Shown here: positions 1 to 8,520 of the stretch, in pieces
Layout of the letters: every line of letters starts with the position of its first letter
Numbering within the stretch: position 1 is the stretch's first letter
NCBI GenBank assembly: GCA_049437325.1
Contig: JBMTIM010000003.1
Span: 43,401 to 107,400, forward strand
Source of the DNA: UBA11606 sp049437325
GTDB taxonomy: Bacteria; Actinomycetota; Acidimicrobiia; Acidimicrobiales; Aldehydirespiratoraceae
Direction of reading: 5' to 3'
Length of the DNA: 64,000 nucleotides
The notes under the pieces: model-generated
What the model was told of the DNA's origin: nothing
Database searches by the model: none
Seen by the model: the letters and a program-made list of their open reading frames with translations, nothing else
Made by a program: the position numbers and the translations under genes

Positions 1-2
1 TG

Positions 3-62
3 GAGCGGGCTGCCATGGACCGCGAGCTGCGAGGGCATCGGCGATCGGGTGCCGCAAGGTGA
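3..62 (+). CDS. Possible 3' end of an upstream gene (partial)
   Basis: The frame starting at base 3 is open from the left edge and ends at a TGA at 60-62, giving a 19-residue basic tail ending in GHRRSGAAR. It would be the C-terminus of a plus-strand gene that lies mostly outside the window. With so little sequence the product cannot be named, and the frame may be open by chance. Confidence 0.3.
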   Translation, partial: ERAAMDRELRGHRRSGAAR

Positions 63-74
63 TGGGTTGGCTCG

Positions 75-80
75 TAGTCT
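75..80 (+). promoter_or_regulatory. -10 element (TAGTCT), leaderless start of the ABC-F gene
   Basis: TAGTCT lies 7 nt before the GTG at 88. This matches the TANNNT element plus 6-11 nt spacing seen before many genes in this window, and it favours the GTG at 88 over an in-frame GTG at 49. Confidence 0.5.
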
Positions 81-87
81 GCGCCAC

Positions 88-1848
88 GTGATCCTCGTCG
101 ACGTCGAGAGCGTCAGCATGAGCAGACCGAACCGTCCGCTCTTTTCCGACGTATCGGTCACGGTAGCCAGCGGTGACCGGCTGGGGGTGGTCGGCATCAA
201 CGGAACCGGCAAGTCGACCTTGCTGTCGATCATTGCCGGAACCTGTGAGCCCGAAGGCGGTGACGTGCGTCGCGGGCGCGGTGTCACCGTCGCAGCTGTT
301 GATCAGGTAACCACCCTCCCGTCGGGTTCGGTGCGCAGCGCGGTTGGTGCCGACTGGCGAGGCGAAGCAGTGATCGATCGGCTCGGTCTCGCCGATGTGA
401 TCGATCGTCCTACCGAGGAGCTGTCGGGCGGTCAGGAGAAGCGAGTGGCACTGGCAAGGGCGCTCGTGGCCGATGCTGACCTGTTGGTGTTGGACGAGCC
501 GACCAATCATCTCGACGTCGATGCAATCGAGTGGCTCGAGAACGAGTTGGCTCAGTTCAGCGGTGGGCTCGTGGTCGTCACCCACGACCGCGCCGTGCTC
601 GATCGGCTCGCCACGAGAGTTCTCGAACTCGACCGGGGATCGGCCTACACCCACGACGGCGGCTACGCCGGCTACCTCGAGGGCCGAGCGGCTCGTGAGG
701 AGCGCGCGGCCGCTCACGAGAAGACCCGTCAGAATCTCGCACGTCGCGAGCTCGCATGGCTGCGGCGCGGCCCGAAAGCTCGCACCAGCAAGAGTCGAGC
801 TCGGGTCGAACGAGCGACCGATATCGTCACCTCCCGACCACAGGCCGCGGCAAGGGCGGGTGACCTCGACCTTGCCGCACTTCACGACGGCACGCCTCGG
901 CTTGGTGACCAGGTGATCGAGTTGCACGACGTCGTCATCGGGTTCGACCCGGACGCCCCCTTGATCGAGGGCCTGGATCTGCTCCTCGATCGGCGTGAAC
1001 GGCTCGGGATCGTCGGTGCAAACGGTTCGGGCAAGTCGACATTGCTCGACGTGATCGCCGGGCGTCGAGATCCACTCGCCGGATCGAGAGTCGAGGGTTC
1101 GACGGTTCGCGTGGGACTCCACGATCAGCAGGGGCGTGCGCTCGATCCGAAGCTGCGGGTTCGCCAGACCGTGGCCGGCGATGGCGCCGAGCCCGACTGG
1201 TGGGACATTGCCTTGCTCGAGCGGTTCTGGTTCGACACCGATGCCCAGTGGGCGCCGATCGAGCTGCTGTCCGGAGGCGAGCGCCGACGGCTCCAGCTCG
1301 TCGTGACATTGGCCGCCAAACCCAACGTTCTGCTGCTCGACGAGCCGACCAACGATCTCGATCTCGACACCCTTCGTGCGCTCGAGGACTTTCTCGAGGA
1401 TTGGCCCGGCGCCGTCGTCGTCATCAGTCACGACCGTTCCTTCCTCGATCGGACCGTCGACGATGTAATCGTCATCGACGATGGTCGAGCCCAACGCTGG
1501 CCTGGTGGGTACGCCGGCTGGTTGGCGCAACGGGCACCCGCATCAGCACGAACCCTTGGCTCGTCGGCATCTGTTCGTCCTTCCTCCACCAGCGTGGAGC
1601 GATCCGGCTCCACATCCGGCCGGTCTCGCTCCACGGTTCGCCATGAGCTCAAAGTGGTGGAGAACGACATCGCCAAGGCGGAGCGAGACGTCGAGGAACT
1701 TCGTCAGGCGCTTGCAGCCGCCGCCGACCACCTCGAACTTGCTCGGGTCGGAGCTGCATTGGCGACCCGCGAGGCCGAACTCGTTGCGCTCGAAGAGGTC
1801 TGGCTGGAGCGCACCACCGAACTCGACGAGATCGACGGACACGCCTGA
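88..1848 (+). CDS. ABC-F family ATPase (ribosome-associated, non-transporter)
   Basis: The 586-residue protein has two complete ABC nucleotide-binding domains and no membrane segments, the layout of the ABC-F family, whose members act on the ribosome rather than in transport. Visible motifs are Walker A GINGTGKST and GANGSGKST, signatures LSGGQEKR and LSGGERRR, and Walker B LLVLDEPTNHLD and VLLLDEPTNDLD. A basic linker rich in Arg and Lys joins the two domains. A C-terminal extension of about 75 residues looks like a coiled coil, as in Uup-type members. I chose the GTG at 88 because of the -10 element 7 nt upstream. Whether it is a translation factor or a ribosome-protection (resistance) type cannot be told from sequence alone. 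Confidence 0.9.
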   Translation: MILVDVESVSMSRPNRPLFSDVSVTVASGDRLGVVGINGTGKSTLLSIIAGTCEPEGGDVRRGRGVTVAAVDQVTTLPSGSVRSAVGADWRGEAVIDRLGLADVIDRPTEELSGGQEKRVALARALVADADLLVLDEPTNHLDVDAIEWLENELAQFSGGLVVVTHDRAVLDRLATRVLELDRGSAYTHDGGYAGYLEGRAAREERAAAHEKTRQNLARRELAWLRRGPKARTSKSRARVERATDIVTSRPQAAARAGDLDLAALHDGTPRLGDQVIELHDVVIGFDPDAPLIEGLDLLLDRRERLGIVGANGSGKSTLLDVIAGRRDPLAGSRVEGSTVRVGLHDQQGRALDPKLRVRQTVAGDGAEPDWWDIALLERFWFDTDAQWAPIELLSGGERRRLQLVVTLAAKPNVLLLDEPTNDLDLDTLRALEDFLEDWPGAVVVISHDRSFLDRTVDDVIVIDDGRAQRWPGGYAGWLAQRAPASARTLGSSASVRPSSTSVERSGSTSGRSRSTVRHELKVVENDIAKAERDVEELRQALAAAADHLELARVGAALATREAELVALEEVWLERTTELDEIDGHA

Positions 1849-1888
1849 CCGGCCCCAAACGCGGGCATGCACCGAGGCCCGGTGCCGT

Positions 1889-1894
1889 TAGCCT
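1889..1894 (+). promoter_or_regulatory. -10 element (TAGCCT) of nfuA
   Basis: TAGCCT lies 7 nt before the ATG at 1902 and there is no Shine-Dalgarno sequence, so the mRNA is probably leaderless. Confidence 0.55.
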
Positions 1895-1901
1895 CTGAAG
1901 C

Positions 1902-2534
1902 ATGACCGACACCGCGGAAACGACCGACATCGGAGAGGTGATGATCGTCACCGATGCCGCCCGGGAGACCGTTCTGGAGATCCGTGCCAAGGAAGACGAT
2001 GCCGACGGTCTGGGCTTGCGTGTCGAAGTCACCGGAATCTCCGGTGTCGACTACACCTACGACCTGTCGCTCGAACCGGTTGCCGAGGCGGCCGACGACG
2101 ATCATGTGCACATGATCGACGGTTTGGCCGTGATCATTCCTGCCAACTCGGTCGACTCCATGCGGGGTGCCACCCTCGACCTTCCTTCCGTTGCCGGGCA
2201 GGGCGGCCTGGTGATTCGCAATCCGAACCGCCCCAATCCACTCGGTGACATGGGTCAACTCGAGCTCACCGGCGACGCTGCCGACAAGGTCCGGGTGTTG
2301 CTTGCCGAACGGATCAACCCGGCGTTGGCAGCACATGGTGGCTTTGCCGAACTGGTCGGTGTCGAAGACGACAGGGCCTTCGTCACGATGGGTGGGGGTT
2401 GCCAGGGTTGTGCCATGAGTGCAGCGACGCTTCGCGAGGGCATCACCAAAGCGATCCTCGAAGCGATCCCCGAGATCACCGAAGTGGTCGACACCACCGA
2501 TCACGACCAGGGTGAAAATCCGTACTACAGCTGA
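1902..2534 (+). CDS. nfuA: NfuA-type Fe-S cluster carrier (NifU C-terminal domain)
   Basis: This 210-residue protein has an N-terminal A-type (HesB/IscA-like) domain of about 105 residues and a C-terminal NifU domain. The NifU domain carries the cluster-binding CxxC as GGGCQGCAMS (C167, C170). The A-type domain lacks the cysteines of true IscA, as is usual in NfuA. NfuA proteins carry 4Fe-4S clusters to client apoenzymes. Clients in this window would include MoaA (two clusters) and LeuC (one), though that link is inference. The gene is convergent with the next one, with a 3-nt gap. Length and architecture match E. coli NfuA (about 190 residues). Confidence 0.9.
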   Translation: MTDTAETTDIGEVMIVTDAARETVLEIRAKEDDADGLGLRVEVTGISGVDYTYDLSLEPVAEAADDDHVHMIDGLAVIIPANSVDSMRGATLDLPSVAGQGGLVIRNPNRPNPLGDMGQLELTGDAADKVRVLLAERINPALAAHGGFAELVGVEDDRAFVTMGGGCQGCAMSAATLREGITKAILEAIPEITEVVDTTDHDQGENPYYS

Positions 2535-2537
2535 GTC

Positions 2538-3713
2538 TCAGCGGTCGCGAAGGTTCCGCAGTGCATCGTTGAGAAACACCCCGTTGGGGTCGAGTGTGTC
2601 GCGAACGTCCCCCCAGTCGTCCCACCGGGGGTGCAGCGACGCCATCTCAGCTCCGCTGCGGTAATGGACTTTCCCCCAGTGGGGACGCCCGTCGAAATCG
2701 GTAAAGACGGCCTCGGCAGCGCGAAACAACGGCTCGTCGTCTTCACGAGCGTCCATGTGCAACGAGATCGTGGCCGTCGGTCGCTCGTACGCAACCGACA
2801 GCCAGACGTCGTCGGCTGCCAGCGTCCGGTACTCGATCGGAAAAGGCATCTCGGGAACCTCGCGCCGGAGGAGATCGCGTATCGCAGCGAGGCAGTCGGG
2901 GCCGGCCTCGAGCGGGACCGCGTATTCCATCTCGGAGTGGGGCCAGGTACGACTGTTGGACAGCACTTCGTGGGACCAGCCGCATCGGTTGCCCTCGTCG
3001 GCGATCGGATACTCGGCCGGGTCGTCGGTCTCGTCGGTGGCCTTGATCACAGCATTGTCGGCCGTTGGGAACCAGAAGAACTCGAAGTGACGGTGAGCGT
3101 GAACGCTCTCGGCCAGCGTCTCGAGTGTCTCGTCGAGCGTTGCGTTCCAGCCGGTCTCACGAACCCGGTAGGCATCACGAAGCTGCAGTTCGAGATCGGT
3201 GACGATCCCGAAGGCGCCGAGGTGATGGCGAGCTGCGGTCCACACCTCCCGCTTGTCGTCTTCGGACGCTCGGACGAGGTCTCCGTCGGCGGTGGCGATG
3301 CTGAGTCCCGTCACCGTCGCGCTGAAGTTCTGCAGAGTCACTCCCGTGCCGTGCGTACCGGTTGCGGTGGCGCCGGCGATCGTCTGCCTGTCGATGTCGC
3401 CCTGGTTGAGGAGGCCGAGTCCAGCGTCGAGCAGTGGCAGTCCGAGCGCATGGATTGCGGTGCCAGCCCGGACCCGGGCCCGCTTGGCGTCCGCATCGAT
3501 CGAGATGACGCCGCTGAGTCCCGACACGTCGACGATCGTGCCGTCCGTCGGCACCAGCGGATAGTGGCTGTGAGCGGTGCCCACCGATCGGATGGTCGAG
3601 CCGGCACGGGCGGTTGCGGCGGCAAGGGCAACGGCATCGATCTCGGACTTCACGAAATGGATCGCTGCGGGCCTTGCCGTCACCTTGCCGGACCAGTTGG
3701 ACCAACGCTGCAT
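2538..3713 (-). CDS. FAD-linked oxidoreductase, aldonolactone oxidase (ALO) family
   Basis: The 391-residue protein resembles D-arabinono-1,4-lactone / L-gulono-lactone oxidases. The N-terminus WSNWSGKV is followed by a PCMH-type FAD domain with VGTAHSHYP, GLSGVISID and the ATATGTHGTG segment. The C-terminal ALO domain ends with HWGKVHYR and LDPNGVFLND, both typical of the family. Such enzymes oxidise sugar lactones or alditols with O2 or another acceptor; the substrate here cannot be read from sequence. Convergent with nfuA and transcribed in the same direction as dxs. No clear -10 or Shine-Dalgarno precedes the ATG. Confidence 0.85.
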   Translation of the reverse strand: MQRWSNWSGKVTARPAAIHFVKSEIDAVALAAATARAGSTIRSVGTAHSHYPLVPTDGTIVDVSGLSGVISIDADAKRARVRAGTAIHALGLPLLDAGLGLLNQGDIDRQTIAGATATGTHGTGVTLQNFSATVTGLSIATADGDLVRASEDDKREVWTAARHHLGAFGIVTDLELQLRDAYRVRETGWNATLDETLETLAESVHAHRHFEFFWFPTADNAVIKATDETDDPAEYPIADEGNRCGWSHEVLSNSRTWPHSEMEYAVPLEAGPDCLAAIRDLLRREVPEMPFPIEYRTLAADDVWLSVAYERPTATISLHMDAREDDEPLFRAAEAVFTDFDGRPHWGKVHYRSGAEMASLHPRWDDWGDVRDTLDPNGVFLNDALRNLRDR

Positions 3714-3756
3714 GGTGAAGAGTTTGGCAGTGGAGACGCCGACGCGCCCCCATCGG

Positions 3757-5607
3757 TCAGTCGAGCAGTTCGTGCACGCTCGAGGCGATGCCGGGACCGT
3801 CGAGGCCGAACGCTGCGTGGATCAGGTCGGGGTTTCCGTGGGGGATGTATTCGGTGGGCACACCGAGCACCTTGACCCGACAGTCGGCGCCGCGCTCGCC
3901 GAGTGCGTCACGCACACCGGCACCAGCACCGCCGATACGAAGACCGTCTTCGATCGTGACCACGAGGTCGTGGTCGGCGATGTCCTCGATCATCGCCGGA
4001 TCGAGGGGCTGCACGACGCGCGGGTCGTACAGGGTGCAGTCGATGCCCTGCTTCGCAAGTAGGGCAGCAGCATCGCTCGCAGCGGTGAGCATCTGCCCGA
4101 ACCCGAGCAGGGCCACGCGGCCGTCACCTGAGCAGAGTTTTCGAGCGCTCAGGCCAGCGCCGACCTCGCCGTGGCCGACATGGGGTGCAGCCCCTCGGCT
4201 CCAGCGGATGGCGACAGGCCCGCCGGTCAGGTCCATGGTGTCCACCATCATTTGCTGCAGTTCCTGGTAACTCGACGGCGCGAAGACGGTCATACCGGGA
4301 ACCTTGGTGAGGAGGACCAGATCGAGGACGCCGTGGTGGCTGGCACCGTCGGGGCCGGTGATGCCGGCACGATCGAGGCAGAAGATCACCGGCTGGCTGT
4401 GGAGACCGACATCGAGATTGACCTGATCGATCGCACGGGTCAGGAACGTGGCGTACACCGCAATCAACGGACGCAGCCCACCCATCGCCATGCCGGCAGC
4501 GGCGGTGACTGCGTGCTGCTCGGCGATCCCCACGTCGAAGCATCGATCGGGGAAACGCTCGCGGAACGGCAGCAGGCCGGTGGAGTCCGGCATCGCAGCC
4601 GTGATCGCCACAAGTTCGGGATATTGGTCGCCGAGTTTGACGAGTGTCTCGCTGAAGGCGGCGGTGTAGGAGCCCTCCTTGAGCGCGCTGCCGGTTTCAC
4701 GCAACCCCGGCTTTGCATCGTGCATGTTCTTGACGTGATCTTGCTCGGCTGGTTCGTAGCCCCGGCCCTTCTGGGTCAGGACGTGGACGACGACGGGTCC
4801 GTCGAATTCGGCCGCGTTGTCGAGAGCTTCTTCGACCGAGGCGATGTCGTGGCCATCGAACGGCCCCATGTAGCGAACGCCGAGATCCTCGAAAAACGCT
4901 GGCGGTTCCCACATCTCGCGTACGGCAGCTTTCGACATGCGGACGCCGCGACTGATCTGCTCTCCGACCCAGGGAATCCGACCTGCGATCTCCTCCACCT
5001 TGGCTTGGCGGTTCATGTAGGTGGGGTTGTTGCGGATCTTGATCAGGCTCTCCGACAGGCGAGAGACGGTGGGGGCGTAGGAGCGACCGTTGTCGTTGAG
5101 CACGATGGTGACGTCGCTTCCTGCGTGGCCGAGGTTGTTGAGACCTTCGAAGGCCATGCCGCCGGTCATCGCTCCATCACCGATGACCGCCACGATGCGA
5201 CGCCGCGCATCGGTTGCCCGGAATGCAGTGGCCAGCCCGTGCGCATAGCTGAGCACGGTGGAGGCGTGACTGTTCTCGATCCAGTCGTGCTCGGATTCGG
5301 CCCGACTCGGGTACCCGGAAAGCCCACCCGACTCGCGCAGCGACGAGAAGTCGGCGGCACGGCCGGTGAGAATCTTGTGCACGTACGCTTGGTGGCCCGT
5401 ATCCCACAGGATGAGGTCGTGGGGTGAGCGGAAGACGCGGTGCAGCGCGATCGTGAGCTCGACCGCACCGAGGTTCGAGCCGAGGTGGCCGCCGTGTTCG
5501 TTGACCGAGTCGATGATCAGGCGCCGAATCTGGTCGGCGAGATCGTCGAGTTCGGCGTACGACCGACCGCGGAGATCGTCGGGACCCGAAAGCGCATCGA
5601 GCAACAT
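3757..5607 (-). CDS. dxs: 1-deoxy-D-xylulose-5-phosphate synthase
   Basis: DXS condenses pyruvate and glyceraldehyde-3-phosphate to DXP, the first step of the MEP isoprenoid pathway. The 616-residue protein shows the transketolase-like features: HLGSNLGAVELTIALH, DTGHQAYVHKILTGR, and the thiamine diphosphate motif GDGAMTGGMAFEGLNN. It also has the central domain with CFDVGIAEQHAVTAAAG and a C-terminal domain beginning near DPRVVQPLD. The frame is open far upstream, but homology begins at MLLDALSG, so I place the start at 5607. That ATG shares one base with the stop of the PAP2 gene (TGATG), which implies translational coupling. Confidence 0.96.
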   Translation of the reverse strand: MLLDALSGPDDLRGRSYAELDDLADQIRRLIIDSVNEHGGHLGSNLGAVELTIALHRVFRSPHDLILWDTGHQAYVHKILTGRAADFSSLRESGGLSGYPSRAESEHDWIENSHASTVLSYAHGLATAFRATDARRRIVAVIGDGAMTGGMAFEGLNNLGHAGSDVTIVLNDNGRSYAPTVSRLSESLIKIRNNPTYMNRQAKVEEIAGRIPWVGEQISRGVRMSKAAVREMWEPPAFFEDLGVRYMGPFDGHDIASVEEALDNAAEFDGPVVVHVLTQKGRGYEPAEQDHVKNMHDAKPGLRETGSALKEGSYTAAFSETLVKLGDQYPELVAITAAMPDSTGLLPFRERFPDRCFDVGIAEQHAVTAAAGMAMGGLRPLIAVYATFLTRAIDQVNLDVGLHSQPVIFCLDRAGITGPDGASHHGVLDLVLLTKVPGMTVFAPSSYQELQQMMVDTMDLTGGPVAIRWSRGAAPHVGHGEVGAGLSARKLCSGDGRVALLGFGQMLTAASDAAALLAKQGIDCTLYDPRVVQPLDPAMIEDIADHDLVVTIEDGLRIGGAGAGVRDALGERGADCRVKVLGVPTEYIPHGNPDLIHAAFGLDGPGIASSVHELLD

Positions 5608-6437
5608 CAGGAGTTGAGCGTACCGTTCGGGCCTGGGAGAAGACGGGTCAGGGACGGTGCAATGCGAAGGCCGATGGCCAGGGCGACCAGGCCTCCGACG
5701 GCGTCGAGCCAATAGTGGTTGGCGGTCACGATGATCGCGAAGAAGGTCAAGATCGGGTAGGCCACGATGGCGATGCGGGTCCAGCGACGACGCAGGGTCG
5801 GGTAGAGCCCGATGGTGCACCAGACCGCCCAGCCGATGTGCAGGCTCGGCATTGCCGCGTACTGGTTGCTGATCACTTCCATCGTGCCCGACTCGAACGA
5901 CCACAGTCCGCCCGCTTCGACGAGGGTGTCCACATAGTCGAAACCGGGCACACAGGCCCCGAATGGTGACGTGCAGTTCGAGAGCAGCCGCGGCGGCATC
6001 AGCGGGAAGAAGGCAAAGCCGAGCAGTGCGATTCCGGTCATCGCGCACAGCGTCGACCGCATGAAGGCGTACCGGTTCGGCCAGTGGCGAAAGAGAAAGA
6101 TCATCGTTGCGATCGTGACCACGAAATGAAGCGAGCCGTAGAACAGGTTCCAGAAGATGATGAACCCGTCCCAATCCACGAACCGGTTGTGAATCCACTC
6201 TTCGTGGTACAGCCCCATCGCCCGTTCGAGGTCGATGATGCGTCGAGCATTGTCGAAGGCGTCATCCTTGATCGACTGGCCGAGCGCCGAGCCGAACTGG
6301 TTTCGGATTGCCGAGTACACCGCATAAAAGGCGATGGTCAGCAGGATCTCGACCCACCAGCGCAGGGGCGCGTGACGTTGGCTGGTGTCGACCGAGACCG
6401 TCGGGGGATCGGACGGCGGTGCCTGCTGCTCCGACAT
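5607..6437 (-). CDS. PAP2-superfamily integral membrane phosphatase/transferase
   Basis: This 276-residue membrane protein has about six hydrophobic segments. The PAP2 active-site blocks are AAMPSLHIGWAVW (catalytic His in PSLH) and ANHYWLDAVGG (second His), as in the AUR1/inositol-phosphorylceramide-synthase-like PAP2_3 group. Such proteins hydrolyse or transfer phosphate head groups of lipids or prenyl diphosphates at the membrane. It is cotranscribed and probably translationally coupled with dxs, which makes a prenyl- or lipid-phosphate substrate plausible; that is inference. A TACGAT element lies 9 nt before the ATG. Confidence 0.85.
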   Translation of the reverse strand: MSEQQAPPSDPPTVSVDTSQRHAPLRWWVEILLTIAFYAVYSAIRNQFGSALGQSIKDDAFDNARRIIDLERAMGLYHEEWIHNRFVDWDGFIIFWNLFYGSLHFVVTIATMIFLFRHWPNRYAFMRSTLCAMTGIALLGFAFFPLMPPRLLSNCTSPFGACVPGFDYVDTLVEAGGLWSFESGTMEVISNQYAAMPSLHIGWAVWCTIGLYPTLRRRWTRIAIVAYPILTFFAIIVTANHYWLDAVGGLVALAIGLRIAPSLTRLLPGPNGTLNS

Positions 6438-6446
6438 CGACCGCCG

Positions 6447-6452
6447 ATCGTA
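6447..6452 (-). promoter_or_regulatory. -10 element (TACGAT) of the PAP2-dxs operon
   Basis: On the minus strand TACGAT lies 9 nt before the PAP2 ATG at 6437. It is back-to-back with the plus-strand element at 6466-6471. Confidence 0.4.
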
Positions 6453-6465
6453 CCCCGGTGCCCGC

Positions 6466-6471
6466 TACGGT
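6466..6471 (+). promoter_or_regulatory. Possible -10 element (TACGGT) for the hypothetical at 6532
   Basis: TACGGT lies about 60 nt upstream of the gene, which has its own Shine-Dalgarno, so this mRNA would carry a short leader. It rests on hexamer similarity only. Confidence 0.3.
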
Positions 6472-6531
6472 CATCGGTGTCTTGCGGTGCGACGGGCTCC
6501 GCCTTCCGACGTGGTTCGCCCCGGGAGGTGA

Positions 6532-7065
6532 GTGGTGCCGAGGCCAGGTGTCCGTGTGGTCCTCGTTGGTGTCGTGGTCCTCGCTGCTGTTGTTGTCGTT
6601 GGTGCGAACCGGATCGGTTCGGATCTCGCGCCCCGAAACTCAGCGCCCCTCGACAGCGGTCCGCCTGCGCTGTCGACAGGTGAACGTGAGCTGCCGATCG
6701 TGCACTTCGGTGATCGCGGTTGGCTGATCCGAACTCTGACGGTCGTCTCGGAGCTTCCCTCGGCAGACCCACTCGAGGTCGTCGTCGAATTGCGTTTCGT
6801 CTGGACGAACGGCGTCGGTCACGTCCGAATCGTCGGGTCGGGATCCGCCGAGCGTGTCGAGGAGGTGATCACCGACGAGATTCGTTCCGGCGCCGCCCTC
6901 GAGGCTTCGATCGAGCAGTTGCAGCGGATGTTCGACGAGCTTCGCGAAACGGGGGGCTCGATCGAGATGTCGAATGGCGTCACCGTTGCGCGCCAGCGCA
7001 TGATCACTCCGGACGGTGAGGCCGCAGATGTCTGGCGGATCGGGGTCGGCGACCCGCACTGGTGA
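6532..7065 (+). CDS. Hypothetical membrane-anchored protein
   Basis: I do not recognise a family. The 177-residue product has one hydrophobic segment at about residues 7-24 (VRVVLVGVVVLAAVVVVGA), then a polar, probably extracytoplasmic domain with no cysteines. A run of aliphatic and acidic residues around 75-100 suggests beta strands followed by helix. A strong Shine-Dalgarno (GGAGG at 6524-6528) precedes two consecutive GTG codons. The second, at 6535, has the better spacing, so translation may start there. It lies between the PAP2 promoter and tldD. Confidence 0.6.
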   Translation: MVPRPGVRVVLVGVVVLAAVVVVGANRIGSDLAPRNSAPLDSGPPALSTGERELPIVHFGDRGWLIRTLTVVSELPSADPLEVVVELRFVWTNGVGHVRIVGSGSAERVEEVITDEIRSGAALEASIEQLQRMFDELRETGGSIEMSNGVTVARQRMITPDGEAADVWRIGVGDPHW

Positions 7066-7093
7066 CCGATCGGGCGAGCGGTCATCGGGCCGA

Positions 7094-7099
7094 TACGAT
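7094..7099 (+). promoter_or_regulatory. -10 element (TACGAT) upstream of tldD
   Basis: TACGAT lies 26 nt before the tldD GTG, and a Shine-Dalgarno GGGAGG at 7116-7121 sits between them. This is a leadered start, in contrast to the leaderless ones nearby. Confidence 0.45.
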
Positions 7100-7125
7100 G
7101 ATGGCTCGCAGACCCGGGAGGCCCA

Positions 7126-8517
7126 GTGCTCGACCACGAGCTGATCAACCGTACGTTGTCCACTGCGATGAGCACCGGCGGTGACTTCGCCGAAGTGTTC
7201 GTCGAAGACAAGCGCTCGTCGTCGGCGGTGCTCGACGACGGGCGGGTCGAAGAACTCACCAGTGGCCGCGACCGAGGTGCCGGTGTCCGGGTCGTCGTCG
7301 GCGACACGACCGGATTCGCGCACACTGCCGATCTCAGCGAGGCAGGCCTGCGCAGCGCGGCCGAGGCGGCGGCGACAGCTGCCCGCGGCGGTGGAGGCGG
7401 CGCCAAGACGATTGCCGTTTCTCCGATCGATGTTGCTCGCAGTGCACCGGCTCGCATCCCGCCCGAAGATGTCGCCAAGGCGACGAAGGTCGGTCTGTTG
7501 ACGCTGGCGAACGAGGCCGCTCGCAGCGAAGGAGCCGCCATCTCGCAGGTATCGGCCCGTTACGGCGATTCACGACGCCGAATTCTCGTCGCGAACAGCG
7601 ACGGGCTGCTTGCCGAGGACGACCAGGTTCGAACCCTGTTCAGTGTCTCGTGCGTCGCCACCGGCGACACCGGGTTGCAGACCGGTCGCGAGTCGACGGG
7701 CCGTACCGTCGGCTTCGAACTCTTCGAGGAAACCGATGTCGAAGACATGGGTCGTCGTGCCGCCCAGCGCGCCATCACCAAACTGGCGGCTCGACCGGCA
7801 CCCTCCGGAGCCATCCCGGTCGTGGTTGGCCCCGGTGGAGGCGGCGTCCTGTTCCACGAGGCGTGCGGCCACGGACTGGAAGCCGACCTCATCGCCAAGG
7901 GGGCATCGGTCTTTGCGAATCGCATCGGTGACGAGGTTGCGTCGCCGCTGGTCACACTCATCGACGACGGCACCATGGCCGGCGAGTGGGGCCACTTCGC
8001 CATCGACGACGAAGGGCGACCGGCGGCCCACAATGTGTTGATCCAAGACGGCGTGCTCACGGACTACATGTGGGATCAACTTCGGGCCCGCAAGCAGGGG
8101 CGTCCGAGCTCGGGGAATGGTCGGCGGCAGAGCTATCAGCACCTGCCGATGGTTCGGATGACCAACACGTACATCACCGCCGGCCACGATGATCCGGCCG
8201 ACATCATTGCGGCCACCGATCACGGCGTCTACGTCGCCCAACTGGGCGGCGGGCAGGTGAATACCGCCACCGGCGATTTCGTATTCGGTATGACCGAGGC
8301 GTATCTCATCGAAAATGGGGAGATCGCAGAACCGATCCGGGAGGGCAACCTGATCGGGAATGGACCCGAGGTGCTCACCCGGATCGACATGCTCGGCAAC
8401 GATTTCAAGATGGGTTCACCCGGAACGTGCGGCAAGGACGGTCAGGGTGTTCCGGTCGGTGATGGCACCCCGACCCTGCGGGTCACCAGCCTCACCGTCG
8501 GCGGCACCGCCGCCTGA
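7126..8517 (+). CDS. tldD: TldD metalloprotease subunit
   Basis: TldD is the zinc-bearing catalytic subunit of the TldD/TldE heterodimeric protease, which threads and cleaves unfolded peptides in its interior and matures some RiPPs. The 463-residue protein has the extended motif HEACGHG (H244, E245, H249) and the conserved Cys of GTCGKDGQGVPVG (C435), which in known TldD is the third zinc ligand. The glycine-rich run GPGGGG precedes the active site. It heads a three-gene operon with two tldE-type genes, the first starting 3 nt downstream. The GTG start is supported by the Shine-Dalgarno. Confidence 0.95.
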   Translation: MLDHELINRTLSTAMSTGGDFAEVFVEDKRSSSAVLDDGRVEELTSGRDRGAGVRVVVGDTTGFAHTADLSEAGLRSAAEAAATAARGGGGGAKTIAVSPIDVARSAPARIPPEDVAKATKVGLLTLANEAARSEGAAISQVSARYGDSRRRILVANSDGLLAEDDQVRTLFSVSCVATGDTGLQTGRESTGRTVGFELFEETDVEDMGRRAAQRAITKLAARPAPSGAIPVVVGPGGGGVLFHEACGHGLEADLIAKGASVFANRIGDEVASPLVTLIDDGTMAGEWGHFAIDDEGRPAAHNVLIQDGVLTDYMWDQLRARKQGRPSSGNGRRQSYQHLPMVRMTNTYITAGHDDPADIIAATDHGVYVAQLGGGQVNTATGDFVFGMTEAYLIENGEIAEPIREGNLIGNGPEVLTRIDMLGNDFKMGSPGTCGKDGQGVPVGDGTPTLRVTSLTVGGTAA

Positions 8518-8520
8518 TTC

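Noticed and set aside
5608..6198. N-terminal extension of Dxs by about 197 residues
   Set aside because: The extra residues are an out-of-frame reading of the PAP2 gene; Dxs homology starts at MLLDALSG, and the TGATG overlap is a typical coupling site.
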